This document shows, in pieces, positions 47,201 to 60,418 of a stretch of DNA of 64,000 bases (position 1 is its first letter; each line of letters begins with the position of its first letter). The DNA comes from Climacteris rufus. Its lineage: Eukaryota > Chordata > Aves > Passeriformes > Climacteridae. Under the pieces are notes generated by a model. It saw only the letters and a list, made by a program, of their open reading frames with translations. It was not told the DNA's origin and did no database searches. The translations under genes were made by a program, and so were the position numbers. The stretch covers positions 919,745-983,744 of the forward strand of contig VZRZ01004175.1 of NCBI GenBank assembly GCA_013398175.1, read 5' to 3'.

Positions 47201-50200
47201 TAGAAATTCTTGTTCTGAGTTCTGTAACTTCAGATATTTCAGACATTTTTAGAAATTCTTGTTAGCTATACAAAAGCAAATTTAATCTTTTTATATTTTA
47301 ACACTTTGCTCCAATATCTTAGGTAATATAATTAAGTTAGCACAAATGGTAGCTATTCTGTTATTTAATATGTATCAGCTGTAGGTCAGTGATAAATGGA
47401 ACAAAGTAGAAAATGGCAATCCACAGAAAACTGGTTATTTCACTATGAGTACATCAGACTGTAGATTTATTCTGCTATATGCTAGTTATACTATATTACA
47501 TCGTTAGAAGTATTTGAACTTCAAACCTTTTGGCTAATTAACTGCTGCTGCAGACATCAGTGCTTTTGAGTAAAAAGAAATGCTGCTCAGCCCTCTTGTA
47601 TATGGTGTGTTTTGTGAGGAACTCTAAGGTCAAAAATAGAAATACACCAGCTGAGAAGCTGGAAGTGTTTTAAGCTTTCCATTAGTGAGGGCAGCAGACT
47701 TTCTAGCTCCAATATTTTGGGATTTCTGGTATCATGTAATCCTGGTGAAGATCTTACCTCGTGTATTTGCTGTCTGCCTTAATAGGGTTTTGATTTTAGC
47801 AGCTGCTGACTGAAAGACTGTCAAAGCTAAATCTAAAATTGATACCAAACCTGAGGTGAAGTAATAATCTCTCAGTCTTAGAATGAGTGAGAATATATGT
47901 TCTGAAATCATGATGGATGGAGGGAAGAGAAGACAATCAGAAATGCTAACTTTTAAAAAGAAGGTATTACTTCCTTCCTTATTCTAATACATCAAATTGA
48001 AGCTTTAATAGTTTCACAAAAGATAATGAAAAGTTAGTATTTGTCCATCAAGTGTGCTCACCTCTCTGGTCCAAGAAACTGCTTGTATCTCAGCTCACTT
48101 TATAAAATCTTACTGATTTCCCACCTTCACATGTAACAATGAAGTACTATTCCAATGGAATATATAGATGGACTTATTTTGACTTTAAAGAAATAAATAT
48201 CTAACATTATAATGGAGTTTGTCTTCTGAGTTGTCTGTTATTTTATTAGAAAGGAACAGCCTGTGTCACAACAAAATCAGAAGCCTCATTTTGAAATGAT
48301 CTTTCAGAGTTTGCTAGGAGAAGAGAACCTCTGATATACAAACATTAAACCTCTAATTTGGATGTAATAAATGGCATAAAATTATTATTTGTGGCTTGTC
48401 AAGAAAGATGCAGGAATTGGTAAACTTACAAATGTCAAACACAATATAAAGTCACTTGTCCTGAGACTCTGTGTTCTGGTGTGCCACTGTATTTTATTGT
48501 ACAAAGTATCGATCCAAATCAGAAAAGAAGAGAAACACTAAGTACTACAGGCACACACAGAGGCACAGCAGAACACAAAGTCTCAGAACAAGTAGACTCT
48601 GTAGTTTTCAACAGCTTCAAGCAGGCAATTTCTCCACTCACTTGTAACCAGAAATTAATTCTTTGAGTCCTTGAAGTGATGTGGATTCTTGATACAATAT
48701 CCTGACACAGATCTCTTTTGTACTGTAGTTCCATAGGGTCACATGAAGTGAAGAGTAAGTTTATACAACATTATTTGTACTTTTAACATATCCATTTGGC
48801 TGTGATGTAAGCAGTTCACTCAAGTGAAACAATTTTCTTTTTCCTTTTCTTTTTTCCTTCTTTTATCTACTCAGACTTGAGAGATGGATTCCATGTGCCC
48901 ATGAGTTAAAAATATTTCTCTTCTGGGATAAGTTTATTCTTCATCACTTTGCTTTCTCTGTATCCCTCTAAAAAATGCATCTGGACTCAAAATTTCTGGC
49001 TCTGATTGTAATGCCATTTTTTTATGCTATTTGATACCAGATTTTAAGCTTGAATTTTAAAATTACCCATAGAACACAAATGCACTAGATTGAAAAAGCC
49101 TCACTAGACGTCCTTGAGAAGTTGTTAGTCAGAAAGATGTCCTAATGAAATAATTTATTACTATGAGGTGCTAAAACATTTCTATCTAAATATGGGAAGC
49201 AAATTAATATATTTTATATAAATTCATATGGTTGGTTCCATTCTGTCTTTAACACTGGAATGTACTGGATGCATTCATGTCTGTATTTCCTATCTAAACC
49301 TTTGTCCTGAAAATTTCCATTTAAAGACAAGAATTAAGAAAATAGAGATTATTTTATCTTCTCCTGCTTGTTGGAAGCAGCATATATAAAAATGTGCCAT
49401 GTGACAAAGTGATAAATAAAGTAGAAGAACACAACTATAAGTAAAAAGTTAGTGCTTGCACAATGTGTTCCATTGATAAGTTTTAAGCTTTGCTGGAGAA
49501 ATTGGTTCTTTCAGATGTGGGGGAAAAAAAAGGTAAATTAGGGTTTAGGTTTTTTCTTTTAAATTCAACTTGAAACATTAAATACAAAATTAGTTACCAG
49601 GACCTAATACTTCAAGATTATTACCATCAGAAACTCATCATGGCTTTCCAAACTTGAGACAGTGGGTTCTTCAGTCTTGCAGAAATTCATGAGTCTCCAG
49701 ACCAAGTAGACCATAATCTGTAAACCCCTGGGTGATCTGATGGGTGTCCTGAGGCATAGGGTTTCCTTTGTCGGACCTGGAGACTAGGGCATCTGAAGAT
49801 TTTTAGATCCTAAGTAAGGAAGTTGGAGCTCTGACCAAGTTGACAGCACAGACTCCAAATGCTTCCTCTTCTGTGTGGGGTTACTGGGGAAGCAGACAGC
49901 CCAGGGTAGGTCACTTTTTAGGACAGTTGTGAAGGGTGAAAGCCTAAGAAGTCTGTCTTAAGACATATTGTATTTTTACAAAGTCATGTTTTATATTTAA
50001 TTGTTATTTCTCTTATTCCCCTAGTAGTTCAGTTGTCCTTCTAGGTGGGAGCACAATTCCTTCCAATGGAGTAAATCAGTATTTAAGTGTCTCCTACCTA
50101 AACCGTGCTTCTTTCCTGTCAGTTCAGCTGTGATATTTACCAGGAGACCATCCACAGGCATTTGTACTCATGTGAAGAGGAGTATTTTGGCAGCAGAAAG

Positions 50201-53200
50201 GGGCTTCCATATTTCAAATGTGTATATTTCTCACATACCCTTTTTGTTTACTTTTGCCTCAATTCCAAAATACATATAATTTCCTAAATTTTATTAAAGA
50301 ATGATTATTTATCTTCCAACCTTTTCATTATCACGTTGAAGAGAACACTGTCCTGGTTTTATATTACATTAAAATCTTAAAAGGAGCAGTTCACTGTCTG
50401 TTCCACAAAGAATTCAGTGTGAGCCTCCCAGTGCTGAGGATTTTTTCTAACTGATACTCACCTGTTAAACAGGTCCAGTAATGAAAAACTGCTAGAATCA
50501 TCACTTTTCCCCCTAAAAAAGAGTGAATGTCGTCCCACTAAATGAGAAAATCACTGACATCAATGAAATAAATAGATAGATCTAGGAGAGAATGCAACAC
50601 ACTAGTTAAAAGTAGATATTTCACTGAAAATAAGATATCACAAAGTGAATTCCTTAGCTCAACTAATAGTAAAACATCAGAAAAAATCAAGCAATTTTTT
50701 TGTAGTTCCTGTCTGTTTTTCATAATGAAGCTAGGTATACTTGAGATCTGTTGCTGTTTCATACTTTGTTTAAGAAATTGTTTTTTACATAGTGTTGAGT
50801 AACAAAGATTGCTTTAGTCCATGACAAATGTTGTATTTGTACTGTTGCCTGGAAGAGATTATTATTTTCCTCCTGGGATCCTTTCTAGAAATATCCATGT
50901 ACACAAGAAAGTGTTTCTTAACTCTTGGCTAATGCTGGAAAATACCCTCTCATTTGCTTTCCATCATTTGTGCCATTTTGCTTTGTGCATTCTCCAAATT
51001 ATATTCTGGTGTTGTAGTTTGAACACCTGGATTTGAATTATTTTAAGCAGAAGATTTTCTTATCTTGAAACTAATGTGTTTGAAATCTGCAATTTCCAGA
51101 TAAAAGGAAATATTTTGTATACACATACTTTTCTGTAGGATAAAATTTTCTCAGTTCTTTCATTGACCACATGGCTATTCATTTAATTTCAACAACCTGC
51201 TTGAGTAGATCTACTTACACCAATGCAAACGGGGTAATAATAGTGCTAAAATCTAATTCTGTGCAGTTAAACAAAAGGAAGATTATGGTATGAGATGAAA
51301 TCCAGAGGCATGTGATATTTTACAGCAAGTGAGGAAAAGAGTACCTGAAGTGGTTTAAAAACAAGATGGTTTAGTCTGCAGGAATCACTTTTCAGGTTCC
51401 CAAGTAAAACCAGAGTTGAAGTGCCGTTTTCCTGCTCTTTCAGAGAGAAGCACAAAACGTGAGAGAAATCTTGTCTAAAATTATCCTGCATAGACCATAA
51501 ATCACTAAATTAGAACAAAGTATCTTTCTGTATAGATGAAAGTCAGATCTGCACTGCAAAGTAAGGAGAAAAAGGGCTGTAAAGAGATCTGTTCACGAAG
51601 AGTGCCTTTCTTCATAGGCTTTTTATTACTTTTTAGACTCAATGTAGGCAGGCAATTTTGGTCAAGCAGAATGGAGACTGAGAAAAAAATGCAGTTGGGA
51701 ATGTTGTGTTGAATTTCCCCTAAAAAAAAGCAGGGACATCTTTAAGTAGATCAGGTTGCTCAAAGCCCTGTCCAAAAATCCTTGCCAGAGTTTGCACAAG
51801 CAAGGCAATGTACAGGTGTATTGGACAGTTCTCTCTTTGTTTCACCCATACCCACAGTAAGGGTTTGCTAACACTGTGTCACCAAATCAGTGGGAGAAAA
51901 GAAAGCAGATGAACTTAAAGATTTAATACTGAACATCCATCTCATCTGTCACTTCCACCAGTTATGTCTTGCAAATGGGAGAGTGAGGGCACTACAGTTA
52001 AAGACTGCAGCCAAGATAAAACCTAATAGAGTATTGCTTTTACAACTTGGTTAAGTAAGGTTGCTAAAAAATTAAGAATTATGCAAGAGATTATGCCTGT
52101 TCAATTGGACACCTTATTAGTTTAATCCAGATAAGTTTACTTACTTGATGGTAATATTCTTTTGCAACTTCATGTGACTGAACGAGTTGCGTGCCTACAA
52201 TGCTGAGCCCAATTAAAATACTTTGAAGTTATTTCTCTTGGGATTAAGCAAACATGAATATTTGCAAATGAACATGCTTTCCCCCAAATATTTGTCTTGT
52301 AATTGCCAAGATAACTACCAAGGTTACTAAAATTCAGATTTTTTTATTATTGTTTTATTATTGTTAAAATTAAAACACTAAATATGTTAAAAATCAATTG
52401 GAAAATACTTTTCTAAAACCAACATTAGATACGGTCTAGTGGAAAAGTTTAAACTGATCATTATACGTAAGTGGTATTTCTAGTTTTGTAATTCCTAACT
52501 AATATAACAGTGGTAAATGTTAGAAAATGAGAAAAAGGAGTAGGTAAGGTGTCTATAGAGGTGTTTCTCTGTTTCATATCTTTGCAATTTAGGCTAAAAA
52601 TAAATAAATTATATTAGCAAACTGGAGGCAGAAGACTACTGTTTTCTGAATCTTCAAAGGAAGTGGTAAATAGAGTGAAATATCTGTTATTCTAATTCCT
52701 GCTCTGATACTGACTTAATTTATTAATAATTTTAACATTTAAATATTCTTCTTTGCCTGTTATTTGTTGATTTTTTTCTACCAACCCCTTGAGTTAGCTA
52801 CATGATTCCCAAAAGAAGCCATAGCAAGGTGTTAATATAATTAAGAGACGCAGAAGAAATTGCTTTCATATTCCTATTTTGTCTGCACCCTGAACCTATG
52901 AAAACAAATTCAGAACAGATGTCAGAATAGATTTACACAATTCTGTAAATTATGCATCTATATAACTATCCTATAATAATAGGAAATTCTAATCAAAATC
53001 TCATCAAAATCTCCCAGGAAAGTAATAAAAATATCTTGCATACACAATATAGCAATGCATAAACTGTGTTATTTATATGAGTACATTAAATTTAGTGTTC
53101 TTAAAACTACAGCTTGCAATTCACTTTTAATATTGATCATCTAATATTTGGTGCCAACCATATGACAAATTATTCTGCAATGTTATCCAGATGGAAGATT

Positions 53201-55210
53201 CCTCTTCAACTGAGTAAATATGTCACTGAAAAAATCTGAATATTTTTCCAAATTAAACTTTTATAGCCAATTACTCTTCAAGTATTTCTAAGAGCCTTTG
53301 GGATAGGAATATTAGTTTATGTGTTCAAGCATCATTACAGAGAATAAAATTAAACTTAAATGACAGATAAAATTGAAGTGACTGAAAACACATTGATACC
53401 ACACAAAGCAAAATAAATGGCCTTGAAATTTTGATAAACATAAGAACTACAAAGATACAAATAAAATATGTGCACATTTAGCTGGGACTCGCTGCAAAAC
53501 AATAGAAAATTAAGTTTGACCCACTAATTTGTGCAACCAAACAGTTCTCATTACAATGAGTAATATATGATCTCAGTACATTGACTTCTTATGAAAAGTC
53601 TGTCTTTTCAAACATATTATGACAGCTGACTATTTTCCCACTGAAAAACAATACTCTGTTTCATTTACTTCTTTTACCAGTTCATTAGATGTGAATGAAA
53701 ACTGTGAAAGCTCATGTTCAAGTAGATCTTCTGTGATATTTTACAGAACAACTATGTTAATGAGGGAACTTCAAAAGATTTTTACAAGTCCTCGCTTCAT
53801 TAAATTTCGTCATAATATGTGTCACAACGACCTTCAAAGCAACCAGCATTTCAGCATCAAATATAGTAGTGCAATATGACAGCTCTTGTTTAAATTATGG
53901 TTCCATATTAAAAGTCTGTCTTGGATTTTTTCCTGTAATTGGGAAAGATAGAAATATATAAATTAAGATATAAAGGACCTTCATTTCCCTCCTAGATGGG
54001 ATGCTTTTTAAAAATAGATAAAACTCTGGTGTTTTTTCAGGAAGATCATATTTCCTGTCAAATATGTTGAGCTTGAAAAAATATTAGATAATAGCTTCCC
54101 AATTTCCTCTATGTCAAATTCAGGAAAAGAGTTAAGCACTTATGCATCATTTTGAATGCAGGTGGTAAAATACGTCTGATTAGATAGAAGTATCAATTAG
54201 GAACAGTCTTTCCGCTTCAAAATCCAGTGCACTTAGGAAAAATATAATAAATTTTGGAGATTAAACTAATCAAAAAAAAAAAGACAAATCACTGCATTGT
54301 TTTCAAAACTATCAAAAAACAGACAGCAAGATGCTAATTCTGATTGTGGATTTGGGCTAACAATAACTCAATTGTTTGGGATTTTTTCAACATCCAATAT
54401 CTTCGCTCTTTTTTATCCTTCTGTTGAGGTGTCATTTATTTTCACAAAATCTTGAACTGAGTATGAATGAATAATTTTCCATTTTCCTTTTTTATGTCAG
54501 TCTGTTGTATTTGCTGACACATTTGTACTTTACATGTCTGTGAAATATCCAGAAAAAAAACCCAGAGCTTAATAATTACAGGACACATCTCATCTGGACA
54601 GTTTAGAATGTTTCTTGCTCATTAACTAAATAAGCTGCTTCTTATTCTGAGACAGGCAACTTTTGTCCTTTCACACATATGCAGAATTTGGCTGAGTTCT
54701 CATCTGCTGTAAACAAATGCAGTTATAACTTTGCCGGTGTACAACAACTGAGGGTCTAGGAAAAAAGAAAAAAATAAAAAGAAATGATCCTTCCTTCCTA
54801 AAATGTGAGATTGGAAGAGGAATTATGAGAGCTACAAAATAGGAATATAAAAATATCTTTCTCATCTTGTTGTGGCTCTCTTTCACAAAGCATATTGACA
54901 TCAAATCACTTTACTATGATCTTGTTTTGTGAGACATTCAGCTCACTCTTGAACTTCTTAGTATTTAAGAAATGCTAAAACTATCAACAATTTTTTTCTT
55001 GAAATAAATCTAATAACATATTTACATTGGGTTGATCTGCTTCTTGCAATACACTTGTCAAAAAAGGAGGGTAACTCTAGGCACTAGGTAAGGACAATTG
55101 GTACATGCTTCAGATATCCATGGAATCATTAATATCCTTTATGTTAAATGATCTGCATCTCTCTTATTTTCTGTCATGCAATCTTAGCAGTGATATGCAG
55201 AATGGAACAA
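44208..55210 (+). other. AT-rich intron, no supported gene
   Basis: About 11 kb with no recognisable recent repeat or gene. It includes poly-T at 45848-45860, two direct copies of tattattgtt near 52344-52366 and a duplicated atcaaaatctc near 52995-53012. Region 49640-49920 is somewhat less AT-rich, but has no coding signal. Confidence 0.45.
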
Positions 55211-55395
55211 GTCACACAAAAATCACAAACCAGATCAGGCCAGGAGGACATCTAATTCAATATCCTGTCTCTGAGAAAAAAACAGTCACTCTTTGAAAAA
55301 GATATAAAAAGAGGACAACAGATATTTTCCCCTAAGGGCATTAGTTCAGCTTCCACCAATCAGTGAGACTAGGATTTCCTGAGCTGTGTTCCATT
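55211..55395 (-). mobile_element. Possible ancient CR1 fragment, antisense
   Basis: cagatcaggccaggaggacatctaattcaatatcctgtctctga resembles the conserved reversed CR1 block of older reptile/bird subfamilies (ggtccatctagcccagtatcctgtct). The right part, with ccaccaatcagtgagact, could be the next diverged block. This was recognised by eye only. Confidence 0.45.
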
Positions 55396-55517
55396 ATTCT
55401 TGCTAGTCTGGTGGATTATATTTCCCTGTATTGTTCTTAATTTTTCTTTTTTCTTTTTAATATATTTTTGACCCACATAATATCTTTTGCCAATAAATTA
55501 CCCCAAACTATCTGCAG

Positions 55518-55590
55518 AATGGAATGGAATGGAAGAATGGAGAGGAGAGGAGGGGAGAGGAGGGGAGAGGAGGGGAGAGGAGGGGAGANG
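55518..55590. repeat. GGAAT / GGGGAGAGGA tandem tract ending at an N
   Basis: Three ggaat units lead into about four copies of the 10-mer GGGGAGAGGA. A single N at 55589 interrupts the next unit, marking an assembly join in a collapsed repeat. Confidence 0.9.
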
Positions 55591-55906
55591 GTTTGGAAAT
55601 GCAAAGGCTGGGCAACACCAGAGCTGAGCTAGACACTGCCACTCTGGGTCAGAACAAACTTCCATCCCCCTTTCTTTACTCCCACTGGAGACACATAAAA
55701 AACACTGGCATCACTGCTTTGCTTGTTTTCCTGGATTTTCCTTGCTTCCAGCTTGGTGCAGGCCAGGGCAGGGAGGTGGGAAGGGAAGCATTTGTTCTGG
55801 AAGGCTTCTGCTTGGTGAGGTGCTGGGTATGAACGTGGAGAAAGTGCTGCCTGTACTCTTGGGCTCACTGTACTCCTGGGCTGGGACCTGGAAAAGCTGT
55901 GGGAAG
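55591..55906. other. Segment between two GA-rich tracts, no supported gene
   Basis: A moderately GC-rich stretch of about 315 bp. Frames cross it on both strands (55524-55832 and 55742-56005 on +, 55629-55868 on -), but the + strand frames depend on reading through the GA repeats, so I treat them as non-coding. Confidence 0.4.
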
Positions 55907-55961
55907 CAGCAGAAAAGAGGAGAGGAGAGGAGAGGAGAGGAGAGGAGAGAGAAGAGGAGAA
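55907..55961. repeat. (GGAGA)n simple repeat
   Basis: About ten GGAGA-type pentamers on the + strand, ending gagaagaggagaa. Confidence 0.92.
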
Positions 55962-58900
55962 AATTTTTTCAACCCTGTGACCTGATAGTAGCAGTAATTG
56001 AGTAAGTGAGTGCCCTTAGCTTCTGTGTTCCAAGACATGGAGCTGACATTTCTTACATTCTCCTCTGCATGTTGAATATGTATGTTCTGTTTCTCTGTCT
56101 GGAAGCCATGCCATCTTTTTGATCATCCCTGCTTCTGTTCTGTGTTTCCTTGTACCTTTGCAGATCCATGTTTTTCAGGCATCTTCTGCTTTATTTTCCT
56201 AAAATGTTTTGATCTCTTTTCTTCTTTTAGTGCTCCACTTCTATGGCAGTTTCCTTCAATGGTAACAGATTGATGCCTCTCAGTACTTCCTCTTGAGTCT
56301 TCACAATTAAATATACTCTCTTTCTGCCATTCAAAGCCCCTAGAAATCTGCAAAGTAAGAGATTAAGTCAGTGATCTGATTTCAGAACTCCCAGTTGATG
56401 GAAGAGAACATTATCAACAAGGCACCAGGCTGGCCTGATAAAGGAAGATTTGTGCATTTTATTTTGTACGGATTTTTTGCTTTGTGATGTAGGAGTTCAG
56501 TTACAGCAAGCAGAAAGCTTTTGTGCATTGAGATAAATGAATGAAAACAGCAAGGGTGAGCTTTATTTTGTTCATATTTTATTGTCTTGAAACAGCTGAA
56601 CTCAGCTAATCAATTATTTAGTAGGAAATGGTTGCTATATTTCTGTACTGTTGTAGGTATTTGTGATGCTTTATGAAATACCCAAGTCAAATTTCATATG
56701 TACCAGACATAATCCCTGGGAATTTTCTGAATCATATTTATTTCACTTTGATTTTCTTCACACCATGAATATGAGATAAAAGAATGCATTGGTGGTTAAA
56801 TTTGGTTGCCTGGGATATTCTGTGAGCATGAGATGGATAGAGTAGATCATGTATTCATCAGTGCCTTGATATTGCTGCCTAATGGGACTTTCTGCCTGAT
56901 GGGAATACCTCTGTTCTTGGTAATATGGAAAAGGTTTGCTGCACTGATCAGCAAAGATTTATCACCTATGCTTCTATTGTATTCTCTGAGTGATGGAAAA
57001 GAAGTATAAGCACAGAATCGGTCCATAGGTTTCAGAGGATGTTTACCACTGTAACTGAAAGATACAAACAGCAAATTCTGAGTTTAAGTCCCTGACTAAA
57101 TATTCTGACATCCTGTTCAGTTTACATCTCTAACATTTCAACTGAGAACTACTGTACTGATTTGGTTTTGCCTAAAGAAAATCCTTTAGAAGGTCATCTA
57201 GTTCTGACACACAAACAAGAATGAGAATTGTTCATCTACCTTCAGATACTGTTGGTGTACACGTTTACAGCTAAACTAATGACCCTCAAGTCCTTTTATA
57301 GCAAATAGAGAGAAACAGGCAGGTTAAGGTCAGGACTGGGTGAGGAGAATCACATCCTAGGATTCCCTATTTATTTTCATTAATAAAGATGACCAAGGAC
57401 ATTCAATGAAGTTATCTATCCTGCAGATTGCAGACAGCTTAGTCAGATGTTTTGTCTGATTTTTCCTACCAGAAGATAGGTAGGAATCCCTGCCTTTCTT
57501 CCCTTTCTAGGATTTTGTGATGTTAAAACTCTTTCTTAGTTCTCAGTTGAATTTATTTAGTGATGGCTGGTGCAGTTGATGAATCTTATCATCTTCAAGA
57601 CTGAAAATTCTATTTTAAATTATATTCAACATAATAGAATTCAGTGCTAAGCCAAATTTATCATAAAAAGCAAAGGATGCAAATGTAAAATTAGAGGTAG
57701 GAGTGGAAACAGATTGATTCCATTTTACTAGCAGTGGAAAACTATATTCTTCCCCTTACTCAGCTTTATTGTCTGACTAAGACAAAGTCAAGTAGGGACA
57801 TAATAGAAACTTGTCCATGTTTGTCAATATTTTCTTGTTGTGCTATGTGTTATTGTAAAAAGTGTAGAATATAATATTCCAGATAACCTTTTTATTTCAG
57901 GAGAGAATCTGAGTCTTCACTTAAACTGTCAAAGTATAATTCTTAGCAATATGTATTTGTCAGGTAATTGAGACCCAAATCTGCAGTCCTCATTAAAAAT
58001 TTTTCCTCTTTAATTATCTGTAATGTCCTTTTTTACCCTTAAAATATTAGAAAGTTTTATTTCTGTCTGTATCCTAGTGAATTGTTCTGAGAACGCCTTA
58101 GGGTATATGCACTCCACTCACTTTGGAGACCACTGCCCCAGTGAACAGTCCCTTGTGGTCCTGGACAGAGCTGACAGTGTCAGATATTGGACCCAGCACA
58201 GAATAAAGTAACTATTCCTTCTTCATAGCCTGTCCTGTGAAATGAATTAAATACAAAATTACTTATTATTAGCAACCATCTTAAAATATGAAGATCTGTA
58301 AATATTGCTAGAAAGCAGTACTAAAATACTCTCATACTGTGGTAGAGCATTAGTTTATCGTAGTTCAGCAAATGCCCCTCTTCGGCTCTGATTCATGGAT
58401 CCTATCAATGTGCAGTCACACTCAGTGCTGTGTGGGACTTCAATTTCTGCTAATTAAAAGTTTTGTAGAACAAGGGGAGTGGAAAAATTTAGTCCAGACT
58501 AATGACTTTGCCCATAGTATTCTGTCTGTGTACTTTAACACAGACCTAGATTTTAGGCTCTTTGTCATAGACTCAATCTGTTTTCTCCCACTTAAGCCCT
58601 TCATCCAAGCAGAGGACGAATCCCTGTGCTCTCAGTGACCTCTTTACTGACGATGTAGATTTGCAACAGATTGTGGCTGTTGTACAGCTTTAGGGCAGAA
58701 TATGACTGTGAAGGATCAGCAGTCTTCTAACCTGCACACCATAGGGAAAAGGATGTGCTCTGCATCTTGGCATTTCTGGATTACTTTGTTGGCCAGGTAT
58801 GCATTTGTCTCTGATCCAGTTTCTGTATTTCCTCTGTCTCTTCTATTTTTGAGATGACTTCACAGCACTGGTGATGGAGGCCTAGGTTGCTTTTTGCACA

Positions 58901-59059
58901 GCACTGCAGGTGTAGACACTACAGCTGAAATAGCATATTTTCTCAGTAGTTTTGGCTATACATGTTATCATTTGAGACGATATCAGGAGGAAACCCCTTC
59001 CAAACAGAAGGCAGTTTCACCAGTCCCTCCCCTTATTAGGTCTGGGAAAGAATTTCTCA
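55962..59059 (+). other. Intron, no supported gene
   Basis: AT-rich sequence with several short frames on both strands (56082-56273, 56123-56353, 58372-58638), none of recognisable family or with splice support. A gaaggtcatctagttctgac string near 57190 faintly recalls an old LINE terminus. Confidence 0.4.
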
Positions 59060-59500
59060 GAAGAAAGTGAAAAAAAACCCTGTTTATTCACACACAATAT
59101 GCATGCAGACACAGCAAGGACAAAAAAAAACAAATGAATGATATCAGATAATAAATCCCCAAAAGGGAAAAAAAACTCAGTAGAAAAGCCCCAGAGTCCC
59201 TTCTCTCTGCTTAGTCTCCTTGGGCTGGGTCCCAGCACAGGCTGCACTAGGCCTCCCTAGGCCCGGGAGGAGAGGTGTCCCTCTGATGATTGATGATTCC
59301 GGAGTCTCTTCCAGGTAACAATACAGGTCCAAGGAAAAAGGAAAATAAAACGAAAAAAAAGGGGAGAGAAAAAACTGGAGAGGGAAAAAAAAAACAGTAA
59401 CAGCAGCAGTGGCAGCAGCAGCAGCAAGAAGGAATGCCAGGGGAGTTGTCCACCATATAAAACAGTTCCACTGTGCAGCGATCTGTTCTTTTTGTCCCAT
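59060..59500 (-). mobile_element. Possible LTR, antisense orientation
   Basis: Read on the minus strand, a TATA-like ttttatatgg lies near 59465-59455 and AATAAACA near 59092-59085, about 370 bp apart, with a GC-rich R/U5-like region between. This is the spacing of an LTR promoter and polyadenylation signal. The composition (GC-rich, with A-rich interruptions and CAG units) differs from the flanks. Ends and family are not determined. The minus-strand frames 59177-59548 and 59247-59510 are low-complexity. Confidence 0.35.
59398..59426. repeat. Short imperfect (CAG)n tract
   Basis: aacagcagcagtggcagcagcagcagcaa: three and five CAG units separated by TGG. Too short to be a likely expansion locus. 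Confidence 0.75.
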
Positions 59501-59941
59501 GTGGAAACATAACCTTGTATTAAGGCTCAGCTGATGATATGAATACAATATTGTGGGAAAGTGACACAGTCACTCCAAGACAATACATCAGTGCAAAGAT
59601 GGACTCTGTGCTAAGTTTTTAGTCTTTATGGGAGATTGTCCTTTCTTTCAAGATTGCCCAGCTATCCCATGCTCCCTTCCCCTCATCTCTCTTGTCTCCC
59701 TTCCCTTCACCTAGATGAAACTTCACAGATTAATTTTACTATAGAAAACAAATTGCAGACAGTTAATCTCCAAGTTGAATAGTTTGTTTTTTCTAAACTG
59801 CCTAATAAAAGACTTTTTAATAGCTTTAGCTGCTCAATGTACCACTATATTATAAGTGCAGAATTATCCAGAGGTTTCTGAAGACACTGCACTCGAAGAA
59901 TAAGAATTAAGGTTCACTGCACAGAACTTCTCTGCAAAGGA
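59501..59941 (+). other. Intron, no supported gene
   Basis: Short interval between the LTR-like block and the next CR1. It contains a small agtgac-aca-gtcact inverted repeat near 59560. Nothing else was seen. Confidence 0.4.
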
Positions 59942-60418
59942 TAACAGAATCGCCAATTTGTTGAGGTTGGAAGGGACCTCTTGAGATCATCAAGTCCAAC
60001 CACCTGCTCAAGCAGAACAGGATCACCTAGAATCTGTTTCTTACAAACATGCCCAGTCAGGTTTTGAAAATCTCCAAGGATTGAGACTTGGCAGACCTCT
60101 CTGGGCAACTTATGCCAATGTTTGACCACTCGTACAGAGAGAAAGAGTTTTCATGTGTTCAGGTGTAAATTCCTGGGTTTTGACTGTTTTTTTCCTTTGT
60201 CAATTGACTGTCAAGGGCACTATTGAGTGGTTTGTATCCCTCTTCTCTATTCCCATGTATTTATAGACATTGCTAAGATTCACCTGAACCTGCTCTTCTG
60301 CAGCCTGAGGAGTCCTGGTTCTCTCAGCCTTTCCTCATACGAGAGAGGACTCAGTCCCTTAGTCATGTTTGTGGCCCCTTCCTACACTTCTAGATTCTCC
60401 TAGCACTGTATTCCTTGA
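59942..60418 (-). mobile_element. CR1 LINE 3' fragment, antisense
   Basis: In + orientation it opens with the reversed CR1 terminus (acagaatcgccaatttgttgaggttggaagggacc, then gagatcatcaagtccaacca). It passes through gacctctctgggcaact and continues to ctcagcctttcctcatacgagag and tagtcatgtttgtggcccc. It is 5'-truncated at about 60418 and antisense to the host gene, about 1.2 kb upstream of exon B. Confidence 0.94.

Noticed and set aside
51199..51255. Sequence resembling an old amniote repeat (cttacaccaatgcaaa... and aattctgtgcag), with similar hints near 5870 and 13430
   Set aside because: The matches are short and depend on memory of a consensus; not strong enough to annotate.
59398..59426. 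CAG repeat as a possible expansion locus
   Set aside because: Only eight interrupted units, in non-coding LTR-like sequence.
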